DNA from: Juglans regia | Lineage: Eukaryota; Streptophyta; Magnoliopsida; Fagales; Juglandaceae | Direction of reading: 5' to 3' | Length of the DNA stretch: 64,000 nucleotides | Assembly: GCF_001411555.2 (NCBI RefSeq) | Contig: NC_049909.1 | Coordinates: 2,217,875 to 2,281,874 of the forward strand | Shown: positions 36,662-47,386 of the stretch, piece after piece | How positions within the stretch are numbered: the stretch's first letter is position 1 | Layout of the letters: each line of letters begins with the position of its first letter | Notes under the pieces: model-generated | Database searches by the model: none | What the model was told of the DNA's origin: nothing | Seen by the model: only the letters and a program-made list of their open reading frames with translations | Made by a program: the position numbers and the translations under genes

Positions 36662-38300
36662 AATCGAATAAGTATGGATATTGCTCTCTCATATCGGCTT
36701 CTCTTTCCCAAGAGAAGTCTTGAGCCAACGGATCACCCCATGACACTTTCACCAAAGGTATTGTCTTGGACCTTAATTCTTGCTCTTTCCTTTCCACGAT
36801 CTGTGTTGGGGCAACTTCATAAGTAAGGTTAGGCTACAGTTGAATGTGTTCGTGGTCAACAAAACGTGGCTCTTGTTGTCCAAAACTCTTCTTCAACGAA
36901 GACACATGAAACACATCATGAACATCTCCAAAATAATCCGGCAAGACAACTCTATAAGCAACAAGCCCAACCTTCTCTACGATCTGAAAAGGGCCAACAT
37001 ATCTTGGACTAAGCTTTCCTTTCTTACCAAAGTGCTTAACGCCTTTCATAGGAGAGACTTTAAGATAAACCCAATCACCTTCTTCAAAGGATAAGTCTCT
37101 TCTTCTTGTATCTGTGTAACTCTTCTGGTGACTTTGCGCTTCAGCCATTTTCTTCCTTATAAACTGAACTTGATTCTTCATTTCTTGAATTATTTCAGTC
37201 CCAAACAATTTGCTCTCGCCAACTTCATCCCAACATAAAGGCGATATGCACTTCCTTCCATATAAAGCTTCATACGAGGCCATCTGAATGGAGGAATGAA
37301 AACTGTTATTATAAGAGAACTCAATAAGCGGCAAGTGATTTTCCCAACTTCCTTGAAATTCCATGACACAAGACCGCAACATATCCTCTAGAGTCTGAAT
37401 AGTACGCTCTGATTGGCCGTCCGTTTGGGGGTGATACGTAGAACTAAACTTCAACTTAGTGCCTAAGGCTGCCTGCAAACTCTTCCAAAAATGGGACGTG
37501 AATCGCAGGTCCCGATCTGACACGATACTCTTGGGTATTCCATGCAAACGCACTATCTCATTGACATATATCCGAGTCAATTTACCCAAAGAGTCAGTAT
37601 TATTAACAGGCAAGAAATGGGCACTCTTGGTCAACCGATCCACAATCACCCAAATGGAGTTCTTCCCACTAGGAGTCCTCGGCAAACCTACCACAACATT
37701 CATAGAAATATCATCCCACTTCCACTCTGGAATAGGGAGAGGTTGAAGTCTACCAGTAGGTCTCTGATGCTCAGCCTTCACTTGACGGCACGTGTCACAT
37801 TTCTCGATAAATAAAGCGATGTCCAACTTCATTCCTTCCCACCAGAAATTCCTCTTTAAATCTCTATACATCTTTGTACTTCCTGGATGAACCAAATAAG
37901 GAGCCACATGAGCTTCTGCTAAAATCCACTCTTTAAATTCAAAATCTCGGGGAATCACTCTACGATCCCGAAACCGAAGAATACCATCCTTATCCAAGCT
38001 GTAATGCAAGGGTCCTCTAGACTTCCTGACTCTTTTCCTGATAGTCAACAACTTAGGACCCCTTCTTTGAAGAGTATTTAATTCTTCAAAATCCACTACT
38101 CGGACATCCAAGACTGAAGATAATAATTCCTCTTGCTGCGAACTCTCAATAAGAAGTCTTCTCATTCCATAAAGGAGAGAGTCCACATCTGATGACTCCG
38201 CTTGGTCCACTTGTTACGACTTTCTACTCAAGGCATCAGTGACTAAATTCGCCTTTCCTGGATGATACTTGATCTCACATTGGTAGTCGCTAATCAGCTC
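36662..38300 (-). pseudogene. Integrase and chromodomain of element 3
   Basis: The open block 36834-38210 (458 codons) holds the zinc-binding HPGSTKMYRDLKRNFWWEG and CDTCRQVKAEHQRP, the core with SIVSDRDLRFTSHFWK (second Asp) and HPQTDGQSERTIQTLEDML (Glu), and the C-terminal WVYLKVSPMKGVKHFG and YVGPFQIVEKVG. The first catalytic Asp, normally in MDFVVGLP, is Asn (ISMNVVVGLPRT, about 37695). A stop at about 36832 cuts off a chromodomain-like tail that is still readable (VERKEQELRSKTIPLVKVSW, about 36785-36720), which in chromoviruses guides insertion by binding histone marks. Upstream, two stops break the link from RNase H. Confidence 0.9.
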
Positions 38301-38303
38301 TAA

Positions 38304-39842
38304 CTACGGTCTCTGCCTCATGTTGAGATTCTTCTTAGTAAACAGATGTTTCAGGCTCTTGTGATCAGTATAAACTTCACAGGCTTCGCCATACAAATAA
38401 TGCCGCCAAATCTTGAGAGCAAAAACTATTGCCGCCAACTCCAAATCATGTGTGGGATAATTCCTTTCATGAATTTTCAACTGACAAGATGCATAAGCCA
38501 CAACCCGTCCTTCTTGCATAAGAACGCATCCCAACCCGAATTTGGATGCATCACTAAAAATCACAAATGGTTTGTGCAGTTCCGGAAGTGCCAAAACAGG
38601 TGCCATTGTCAATCTTCTTTTCAACTCTAGAAAATTTCTTTCACATTTGTCAGACCATACAAATTCAACATTCTTCCTTGTCAAGGCAGTGAGAGGTCCT
38701 GATAGTCGAGAAAAACTTTCCACAAATCTTCGAAAATATCCAGCAAGTCCCAAGAAACTTCTTATCTCACGAACTGTTGAAGGGCGAGGCCATGACAAAA
38801 TAGCTTCCACTTTACTCGGATCTATTGCCACTCCCTCTTGGGAAATCACATGACCAAGAAATTTAACTTCTTCTAACCAGAATTCACACTTGCTTAGCTT
38901 AGCGTATAATTGATGTTCTCTTAACTTCCCAAGCATCAGACGAAGGTGACAAGCATGCTCTTCCAAGTCTCGAGAATAAATCAAAATGTCGTCGAGAAAC
39001 ACCACCACAAAAGAATCCAAAAATGGTCGAAACACCCGATTCATTAAATCCATAAAAGTGGCAGGGGCATTATCTAACCCAAAAGACATCACTTTAAATT
39101 CATAATACCCATACCTCGTTCTGAAAGCAGTCTTGGGCACATCTTTATCCCTTATCCACAGCTGATAGTACCCTGATCTCAGGTCAATTTTCGAAAAGAT
39201 AGCTGCTCCCTGAAACTGGTCAAACAAATCATCAATTCTAGGAAGAGGATACTTGTTCTTAATAGTCACCTTGTTAAGCTCCCGATAGTCTATACACATT
39301 CTGAGGGTACCATCTTTCTTCTTGACAAACAACACGGGCGCTCCCCACGACGAAGTACTAGGCTGAATAAATCCCTTGTTGACCAATTCTTGCAATTGAG
39401 TCTTCAACTCTTTTAACTCAGCCGATGCCATGCGATAAGGTGCTTTGTGCACAGGAGCCGCTCCAGGTTCCAAATCAATAACAAATTCCATATCGCGAAC
39501 GGGAGGCAATCCGGGTAACTCATCCACAAACACATCAGGAATTTCGTCCACAACTGGAATATCTACTAACGACTTCTTCTCAGATGGCGTAGACACAACT
39601 TGAACCAAAAAAGCATCTGCTCCACAAGCTATATCTCTCCTAGCTTGAATTGCTGATATAATTGCTAGTTTTGCCTTCAACTTGCTTCCCGCGAATTCTA
39701 AATAATCTCCATCCGAGAGTTGAAAACCAATTACCCTACTTCTACAATCAATATTTGCAGAATAACGATACAACCAATCCATACCCAAAATTATGTCGAA
39801 TCCAAGCAACTTGAATACAATCAAATCTGCATCACCCTCCAA
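38304..39842 (-). pseudogene. Reverse transcriptase and RNase H of element 3
   Basis: A 512-codon open block. RT motifs: [71 protein letters not shown] and the catalytic box [11 protein letters not shown] (about 38990). RNase [40 protein letters not shown] and [12 protein letters not shown]. The catalytic residues are present. The block ends where the usual RWLELI reads RP-stop-LELI, a TGG-to-TAG change at about 38306. On its own this block could make a full RT domain, but not as part of an intact polyprotein. Confidence 0.92.
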
Positions 39843-40170
39843 AATCTAAAGGACAGCCTAAAGCAACTTTGGAGCACCACACCATCTCACCATTTGGAAG
39901 TGCCACTACTAGAGGTTGTGATAAAGGCTCCGTGACTAGATTACACATCCGTGCAAAAGTGGTGGACACAAAAGATCAAGTCGCCCCTGAATCAAACAAA
40001 GTACATGCATAAAAATCATATAGGCGAACTCTACCTAAAGCAAACACATCCACCAGACAATTTCAAAAAATCCAACCATACCAAACATTAAATCGAATTA
40101 AAATAACTAAATGCATACCAGTAATCACTCCAACATCGTGGGTCTCTGGAGCCCCATAATCCACATCACC
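39843..40170 (-). pseudogene. Aspartic protease of element 3
   Basis: CTLFDSGAT with the catalytic Asp is readable at about 40010-39985. It is followed by an in-frame TGA and then SFVSTTFARMCNLVTEPLSQ (about 39980-39925), the expected protease sequence of this lineage. The frame is broken again before the RT block. Confidence 0.75.
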
Positions 40171-41112
40171 AGGAGTCACTGCATAAACCCGAGCTTGTAC
40201 CAACTGTCTCTGGTTGCCCCTTCCACCTTGTCGACCTCCTCGCGCTCCTTGCCCTCCTTGAACTTGACCAGGACACTCACGAGCAAAGTGACCAGGCTGG
40301 CCACATCTAAAACACTAAATTCCTCTTTGGCTGCAGTCACCTTCATGGGCTCTATTGCACCTGTTACAAACTGGAGCTCGACCTCCAGCACGAACACCAG
40401 TGGTCGTCTACGAACGGGCACTAGTCCTTTGCAAGAACTTATGCGGCGACCCAGAACTACTTCCTTCACCAACATAACTCTACCTCTTTTGACCCGGAGG
40501 GGAGCCTACTCCAAAACTATTTTCCCGCTCTACAATGCTGGCCAAATCCACTAACTCCTGAAAGTCCTTAATCCGAAGGTAGGCCACTTGTCTACATATC
40601 TCATGGCGCAGACCCTCCTGGAAACGCTCGACCCTCAACTCCTCAGTAGCAATGAGGTGAGGAGCGAACCGTCCAAGATCCATAAATTTCCTTGCATATT
40701 GCTCGACAGTCATGTCTCCTTGAACCAAATTATTGAACTCCTGAACCTTTTGTCGTCTCATCGAAACAGGGAAGAATCGGTCATCAAACTCTTTCTTGAA
40801 ACGCTGCCAAGACACAGCAGCCAAGGATCCCAACTCCATTTCTAAGAGTATCCGCTTGGTCTCCCACCAATTTGCCGCTTCACCTTGCAGCATATAGCTT
40901 CCATATAATACCATCTGGGCCTCAGTGCATCCACAAACTTCAAATGTTCTTTCCAAATCTTGAATCCACCTCCTAGCTCGCATTGGGTCCACCTCTCCGG
41001 TAAAGGCAGGAGTCCTATGCGTTAGGAAGCGCTCATAGGGGCACCCAACTTGGACTCTTCTATTTGAATCTCCTTGCGGCGGTCGAAAATTCTGTTGAAG
41101 GAATTCTGTCAT
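40171..41112 (-). pseudogene. Gag of element 3 (capsid and zinc knuckles)
   Basis: The open block 40480-41112 encodes the capsid region: FTGEVDPMRARRWIQDLERT, YMLQGEAANWWETKR, FKKEFDDRFFPVSMRRQKV, EFNNLVQGDMTVEQYARKF and EGLRHEICRQVAYL. Downstream, after a frame change, two zinc knuckles follow: CNRCNRAHEGDC and CFRCGQPGHFAREC (about 40370-40275), with a TAG stop just before the second. Paired knuckles of these two forms are typical of the Tekay/Del lineage. Confidence 0.88.
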
Positions 41113-41451
41113 CTATTCAACGCCCTTGCCATGGCATAATTTCCATCACCCCTAGGTAGCTCATCTTCGGGCACATCAGCTTGCCTTCTTGGTCTCACCA
41201 TTTTCCTGTCATAGAGCACTCTCCAACCCCGCTTAAATCCAGATAAAACCAAACTCAACCAAAAGTAAACACCAAAATAAAACAATAAGATAAAATCAAA
41301 TCAAATAACATAAAATAAAATAACAATAAACTCATAATATAAAATAAATAACTTAACTTACCCCCACTTAAACAAAAAATTTATTATTTTAAAATAATAA
41401 AATAATTTATGGTACCATCCTAAGGGACATGTGGTTTTACCCAGAGCCGAA

Positions 41452-41466
41452 CTGCTCTGATACTAC
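41452..41466 (-). other. Primer-binding site of element 3 (initiator tRNA-Met)
   Basis: GTAGTATCAGAGCAG on the minus strand, next to the LTR end. It has one mismatch to the core TGGTATCAGAGC. Confidence 0.8.
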
Positions 41467-41467
41467 C

Positions 41468-43593
41468 TGTGGCACCCCCAATCCCCCTTATATAAAAACA
41501 CGGAGATTGAGACGGCAGGATGGTGACAATACGGTCACACATCCCAACGAAGTGCCAGTGTGTGTACATGCAACGGTGTACAAAAAAAAATAACGCAGCA
41601 GATAGTCAACTAAGTACCAGAATTTATTTACAATCAAAATATCAGTAAAGTTTAAATAGGAGTTATACAGTCATCCATAATTAAAATACAATACAGTAAA
41701 TTCAGATAACCAAGCGAGTGATCCCAGATCACTCCTCGGGCGGAGCCGTCTCCTCAAGCTCGTCCTCATCCTCCTCATCTGCATCAAAATTTGCGTTACC
41801 ACAAAATGGTATCGCAGGTAAATATAACCCAAAATAACCACGTAATAAAAATGCATTAAATGCAACTAACATGCATGCGCATGAAGAAATATGCATTTTT
41901 CTCAAATAATCATTTTCTCCGAAAATGATTATTTTCAACACACGCCAAACTCTCATTTTGGTCCAAAATGTTTTACAAACATTTTCCTAGAAAATATTTT
42001 ACACAGAAATCCAACTCACACTATTTTCCCAGAAAATAGTTCATTAATTCCATATGCACCATGGTCTCCCCTATGAATCATCCGCACGTCCTAACTTCGT
42101 AGCGGTGCTCAGTTCCGCGCCCGGTGCGTATATGGCCAAGCATTCACACTACGCAACGAGCGATGCCCAGTTCCGCGCCCAGCACGTACGTGGCCAGACA
42201 TCCTCTGGTCTTCGCCAACAGAAGGACCACGGAGTCGGCACGAGACCATCTCGTCGAATCCCATTGTCGCCCGGCGACAATCCAGAGGACGTTACTCAGT
42301 ATATTCCACTCCCGAGTAGCCAGAGGAGCTCCATCGAGATAATACCCCATCTCGGCTTGGGGTCGTGATACACACGCACCCAAAAATATTCTCACACATG
42401 AAATCACAATTTTCCAAATCACGCATGAACATGAATGCAATAGACGAAAACCCAGTTTCCTTTACAACCATCAATAACCAATCCAATCAAATCCAATCAA
42501 ACAACTCCAATCACAAATCCATCCGACCTCCGAACTCCTCGGACTCAGTCCGGTATGTTCAACCAAATACAGTGAAATGAGTTAGTGCAAAAATACATTT
42601 AAATCACGAAAGTTCTTTGGAGAAATACTTACAGTGCAATATAGCAATTTCCGAAAGATCACGAAGCTGCAAGAGGCCGCAACACAGCAACAGAACAGTG
42701 TCAAATACACCGTGGCCGTGGGTCTCCAAGACCCACTTTTCAACGGTGACAAACGAAGACCCAAAATTGATAGGGTAGGGCCTAGGAAGGTTGGTGAAGC
42801 TAGTGGTGGTGGTGGTTGGCCGTGGGTGGCGGCGTGGGCGGCAGTAGAAGATTAAAAAGCCCAAAACAGAAATGTGGATGGTGGAGCTTCACCGGTGGCG
42901 GATCGGAGCTGGGGTTGGGTCCATTGGGTAGCTAAGGGGTCGAGGATGAAGTGGTGAAGAGATGGTGGCCGGTGGTGGCGCGACGGCGGTGTGCGAGCAC
43001 AATGAATGCCGCGGTTTCAAGCCGTGCGTGGAGGCTCACGGTGGCTCAAGGGAGGCTGGAATTGATGGGGGGTGGTCGCTGGCCAGTGGGGGAGCTGCTG
43101 GGCTGGGCGGTGTAGGCCACGGCGGCGCGACGGCAGTGGGTTGAGGGTGAACGACAAACGCACGAGAGAGAGAGAGGGAGGGAGCTCGCGTGGGAAGAAA
43201 GAGAAATAAGGAGGAAAAAAAAGAAAAGAAAGAAAAGAAAAGGAGGAAAAGAAAAATAGGGGGAAAAGAAATGAGGTCCAATCCTCATAACTTGGGTCTC
43301 AAAAATGATCCAACGGAAACGTTTTCGAAACCACAAGATAAATAAAATAATTCAAACGCAATGGTAAAGATAAATTAAAATAATTAAATCCAACAGTAAT
43401 TAATTTAAAATAAAGAGATTTTAAACGCATGACAATAATTAATAATAAGAAAGCACTTCAAAAATTATTTTCATAAACTAAAAATCATAAAAATAACTCA
43501 ATTAAAATTTAATAACTATGAAACAAGAGAATAAATTTTTGAATAAATAGAAAAATCCTTCAGTAAAAATACACTAAAATTCGGGGTGTTACA
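41468..43593 (-). repeat. 5' LTR of chromovirus element 3
   Basis: Starts TGTGGCACCCC and ends GGTGTTACA, 2,126 bp. Partner of 34441-36549. It includes a purine-rich tract (about 43160-43270) and a GC-richer segment (about 42780-43150) shared with the left LTR. Confidence 0.9.
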
Positions 43594-44443
43594 ATGCACT
43601 TGAACAACTTGGTTAGTTCCCAATCTTGTAATTATTTAAACAATCAAAATACTTGAGGTAAATAAATACTTTTGCATAAGACAACGATTGATAATGAAGG
43701 GAATTAAACCATTTAAAGAACTGTTCGAAGGTAAAACCCTACGGGACAGTTAAAACTAGAAAAAATAATTTTATTATTTGAAAATCAATTTACAAATAAG
43801 TTCTCAATTACAATATCTTTGTATTGACTCTCTTACTTGAACAGACAAACGATTCGTTTGTCTTCTACCGCAGTAGCAGCTAGAATCTCTAGCGATTTTC
43901 AAATATTGTATTTTCTCCTGGAACTACAGTAGCTGAAAACCAATCAACGATCCTCCAAACTTTGAAGCACGATCACACTCAAGAATAGATGAAAAGTAAG
44001 ATGAAAATTCTCAAGTGAATTTTCACTCTCAAGTACTCAGAATATGCCCTCAATAATACTTGGCTAAAACTCCTTAACCAATTATTAAATCAAATCCCTT
44101 TAATTATAGAGTTTGGAAAAGAGTTCCAATTGAGGTAGAAACTTCACTAACAGATCAAATCTATTGACGGGTTGCTGACATTTCGTGATAACTATTCACT
44201 GTAGCTTCTAATTTTAGCTTTATCTTTTGTTCTGGATAAGTGCGGATTCTAATGGACTCGATTTACTTCTAATTGACCTATCTAAACAAACTCTAAGGTT
44301 TCTAGATAAATTCAATGTTTGTTATAGATAAAGTCAATAATTATTTTATATTTATCCAAAAATAGAAAATTAATGATAGGATAAACTCTCTCATTTAGTC
44401 ACCTAGTCCTAGCCAACTTCTTGCATTTACACCACTACAATTT
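43594..44443 (-). mobile_element. Copia 5' LTR, right piece (with right ATGCA duplication at its start)
   Basis: After the ATGCA target duplication (43594-43598) the sequence continues the LTR begun at 34391. The whole LTR would be about 895 bp and end near CCACTACA at 44443, where homology with segment C1 (32905) starts. No coding sequence is seen. The outer boundary is inferred from that homology break, and the element's other LTR is missing. Confidence 0.55.
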
Positions 44444-45085
44444 TACTCTTTTGAATTGTAAACTTTGACACAGATCTAGGCAACAAGGGTTGGTATGAGC
44501 ATGGAGACCCAACACAGCTAGAAGAGTGAAATGGAGGCCTATCCCCATCAGGATATCATTTATTGTTATTTTAGTATTTTAATTTGAGTGACTTTGGTGG
44601 ACGAACTGTATGGTTGTAATAACTTGTGTTGTGGGGGTTAGTTTGACTTATGGATATTTTAAGATATCGGATTTGATGTTTTTATTTTCTCTGATATATG
44701 TTTTTATTTTTTATTTTTTATATATTTCCGCTATGAATTTCTTTATACACTTGTATGCTGAGCATATAAGCACATAAGTTACACAAATGCGTGGCTCTTT
44801 TGATTAAGGTGGTGGTGGATCTTGATTAGGTGATATTGGATGAAACTAATGAGAAATCTTTATTAATTTTCAAATGGGCTTTTGATTGTTTGCTGACCAG
44901 TACTGGTGGACTCTTTCTTATTTCTACTGTCGTTGTGAGTAAGTTTTGTTTTGAATAATGTAAGTTGTCTAGTTTAACTTACACTTTGGGTGTAATGAAG
45001 GCTTCAGTTTAGAACATCCTCTGGCCTATTCCATTAGGAATTTGGCAACCTAGATTGTTGTAGCTCAAGTCAAAGACATTGGGTT
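44443..45085. repeat. Duplicated locus segment C2 (partner of 32905-33560)
   Basis: Same order of phrases as C1. Its right end runs into the LRR-receptor relic on the minus strand, so the segment is probably the former downstream or internal part of that gene. Confidence 0.8.
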
Positions 45086-45330
45086 TATTGAAGAATGAGA
45101 AGAGATCCACTAGAGAAGACTGTAAATGAGTTGTGGGAGAGATTAAGTGATAATTAAGACATGTGAGGCTAGCAAGAGAGGGAGATATACTCCCTTTGAG
45201 GCCTTTACATATATGGGTGATTACTCTTATCTTTATCATCACAAGAAATACCTTCCCATGGTGACAACAATTAATAGAAGACAAATTTAAAGGAGTGGAA
45301 GATGGATTGAGGAGGAGTAAGAAACCAATA
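45009..45330 (-). pseudogene. LRR receptor (PSY1R-like) N-terminal relic
   Basis: The minus strand encodes a damaged start of an LRR receptor ectodomain: SSINCCHHGKV (the Cys pair that caps the LRRs), ICKGLKGSISPSLASLTCLN, LQSSLVDLFSF and VFDLSYNNLGCQIPNGIG. This order, GLKGSISPSL then an LDLSYNNL repeat, is typical of the tyrosine-sulfated-peptide receptor group and related receptor-like proteins, which sense extracellular peptides. Only about 90 codons remain, with lost residues in the second repeat. No transmembrane or kinase part is present in the window. Confidence 0.75.
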
Positions 45331-45850
45331 TTATGAAATTCTTATTTATATTTTTATGGATTTGATCTTTTCCACTCCTTTGTATTTTTCTAATTTTATT
45401 CATTGTTATCTACCCAAAAAGATTAATTGCTTTGTTACAATTATGCCACAAAAATTCTGAAACTATTAAAGCAAAAATCATACGAATAAAAGCAAAAAAT
45501 ATAAATATAAAATATTTTTAGTAAAAAATGGAGGGATATATCGATCTTGGCCCTATTTCTCTTCTACAATGGTCACAAATCTCAATTGGCTATGCCACGT
45601 GGAGTGGCCCCCACCTTTCCAAATGGATCCAATAATTACCTACAAAGATTTGGTGAATCCAGCCAACGTGGCCACTCCTTGATAGAGTGCATTTTTCGCA
45701 AGAGTTCCCAACACCAAGTTCGATGTGTTGTGGAGGCCCAATAAGTGGAGCTCCTTCCCTTTCCAACTTTGAATATATATTTATTATTTAAGATTTTGTT
45801 TTTATTTTTAAATTATTTTTAGATTTAACGCTTTGACCTTTATTTCAAAA
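45331..45850. other. Spacer without recognised genes
   Basis: AT-rich on both sides. The middle (45580-45760) is GC-richer and could be decayed coding sequence, but I do not recognise it. The stretch near 45450-45490 matches 33570-33600. Confidence 0.45.
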
Positions 45851-46105
45851 TAAATAGTTTTTACTGAGTCTTCTCTCGCTCTTTTTCTCTCTCGGGAAGG
45901 GGAGTGAGGTGAAGTGAGGTCCACAAAATATTCTAACAGAATTGGAGGTGGCAGAGAGGCAAGGGACATGCACAACGGTTTCGTTACGGCTGAGTGAGAG
46001 TACCGAAGGTGGCAGGGAAGGGGTGGTCAGAGGAGGAGACGCTGGTTCTTCTCTGTTTTCTGATAAGTAAGAGAGGCAAGCAAGGTGGTGAAGGCTGAGG
46101 AAAAC

Positions 46106-47386
46106 ATGAATGAACTGGAGAAGATGTGGGAAAGTATGAAACTAACGGAGGAGGAATCCAAATGCATCGATCTAGACGATGAGATACCAGAGGAATTGAA
46201 AAACAAGGAAGACTGTAGTCTGGTAGGGAAAGTGTGGGTGGAGAGAAGCATTAGTAGGATGGTGATAGAAAACACAATGGCAAAAGTATGGAGAATTAGT
46301 AGAAAAGCTCAGTTCCAGGAGGTTGGAACAAATATGTTTGTTATGACTTTTGCCAACCAAGCTGACAAACTACGTATTCTTCAAGGAAGGCCATGGTTAT
46401 TTGATAACCAGATGTTTGTGATAATGCAGCTGAATGGATCTATCCCTCCACAGAAGATGGATTTTAGTAGAGAAAAAATGTGGATTCAGTTACACAACTT
46501 ACCTTTAGCATGTATGAATAAGGATAGAGGAGTGGTGATGGGGGAGACTATTGGTAGAGTGCTGGAAGTGGAGACTCTGGTTGATGGAAGCGGATGGGGG
46601 TCGTTTCTTAGAATCCTAACAGAGTTAGATTTAAAAAAACCATTAGCTAGGGGAAGAACTATTACTATAAAAGGGCAGGTTCTCTGGATACCTGTTAAAT
46701 ACGAGAAACTTCCTCATTTCTGCTTCAGATGTGGGTGCATTATCCACGATGAGGTAGGTTGCAGGGGAAAGGATGGGGAGGAAATACAGTTTGGTGCTTG
46801 GATGAGGGCTGGAGTGAGAGCTAAGTTCCAAAAACAAGGAGAGAGTAGATGGAGTCCAACTAGAAATGGAGTCAGCATAGAGAGAGGGGAATCAGCTGCT
46901 ATAATGAAGGTGAAGGAGGTTCCACAAGAGCAGACTGTTGATAAGGGAGGGGTAGAGACTGACTCAGGGTTTGAACAAGGGAGAGAGATAGGTCAAGAGA
47001 CTAAGGGAAGTGAAAGGGAAGAGAGTAATTTGGGTAGTTCACCAACATTTAAGGGCGTGAAGGATATTACTATAGAGAGTCAGGAAACATTAAGTGAGGA
47101 AGGGAGGGAAGAAAGGAGTTCTCTGAGAGAGGAAGTTGAAAATAGCATAAGGGAGACGAGGGGGAGAGGAAAAACTATAGGAGCCTGGAAGAGAAGAGCA
47201 AGAGAACAAGGTGACAAAACAATTTCTCATAGTGTCTCCAGCCTTTCAAAGAGATTATTTAGCCCAACTGTTGTAGGGAAGGAGGAGGTAAGGGGGAGGA
47301 AGAGGCAAAAAAGTACCAGTTGTGAGGTGCTTGAAGAGTCACAACTTTTGGTGGAGGCTGGTGGACAGCCCCACCAATCATTATGA
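46106..47386 (+). CDS. LINE ORF1 protein (DUF4283 + CCHC zinc knuckle), 426 aa
   Basis: This is the RNA-binding protein of a plant L1 element, expected to coat the LINE RNA. The first ATG is at 46106. The frame is open upstream to 46085 but only with GTG. The N-terminal half is the DUF4283-type domain (WVERSISRMVIENTMAKVW, VMTFANQADKLRILQGRPW, MWIQLHNLPLACMN). A single CCHC knuckle, CFRCGCIIHDEVGC, follows at about 46727-46768, then a long charged tail rich in Glu, Arg and Ser. The stop TGA overlaps the ATG of ORF2 in an ATGA, which suggests ORF2 is reached by termination-reinitiation. No internal stop is visible. Confidence 0.88.
   Translation: MNELEKMWESMKLTEEESKCIDLDDEIPEELKNKEDCSLVGKVWVERSISRMVIENTMAKVWRISRKAQFQEVGTNMFVMTFANQADKLRILQGRPWLFDNQMFVIMQLNGSIPPQKMDFSREKMWIQLHNLPLACMNKDRGVVMGETIGRVLEVETLVDGSGWGSFLRILTELDLKKPLARGRTITIKGQVLWIPVKYEKLPHFCFRCGCIIHDEVGCRGKDGEEIQFGAWMRAGVRAKFQKQGESRWSPTRNGVSIERGESAAIMKVKEVPQEQTVDKGGVETDSGFEQGREIGQETKGSEREESNLGSSPTFKGVKDITIESQETLSEEGREERSSLREEVENSIRETRGRGKTIGAWKRRAREQGDKTISHSVSSLSKRLFSPTVVGKEEVRGRKRQKSTSCEVLEESQLLVEAGGQPHQSL

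Larger units (their letters stand above)
34441..43593 (-). mobile_element. Ty3/gypsy chromovirus (Tekay/Del-like), complete structure, element 3
   Basis: A 9,153-bp minus-strand element with two LTRs of about 2.1 kb, a tRNA-iMet primer-binding site (41452-41466), Gag with two zinc knuckles, protease, RT, RNase H, integrase and chromodomain, a polypurine tract (36550-36562) and an exact 5-bp target duplication. Domain sequences match the Tekay/Del lineage of chromoviruses. Nonsense codons separate the readable blocks and the first integrase Asp is changed, so it cannot move on its own. It interrupts a copia LTR. Confidence 0.93.

Noticed and set aside
45840..45870. AGTTTTT near the LINE start and after its poly(A) tail as the target-site duplication
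   Set aside because: Seven bases in AT-rich DNA can match by chance, and the following bases differ. I could not fix the 5' end well enough to claim it.
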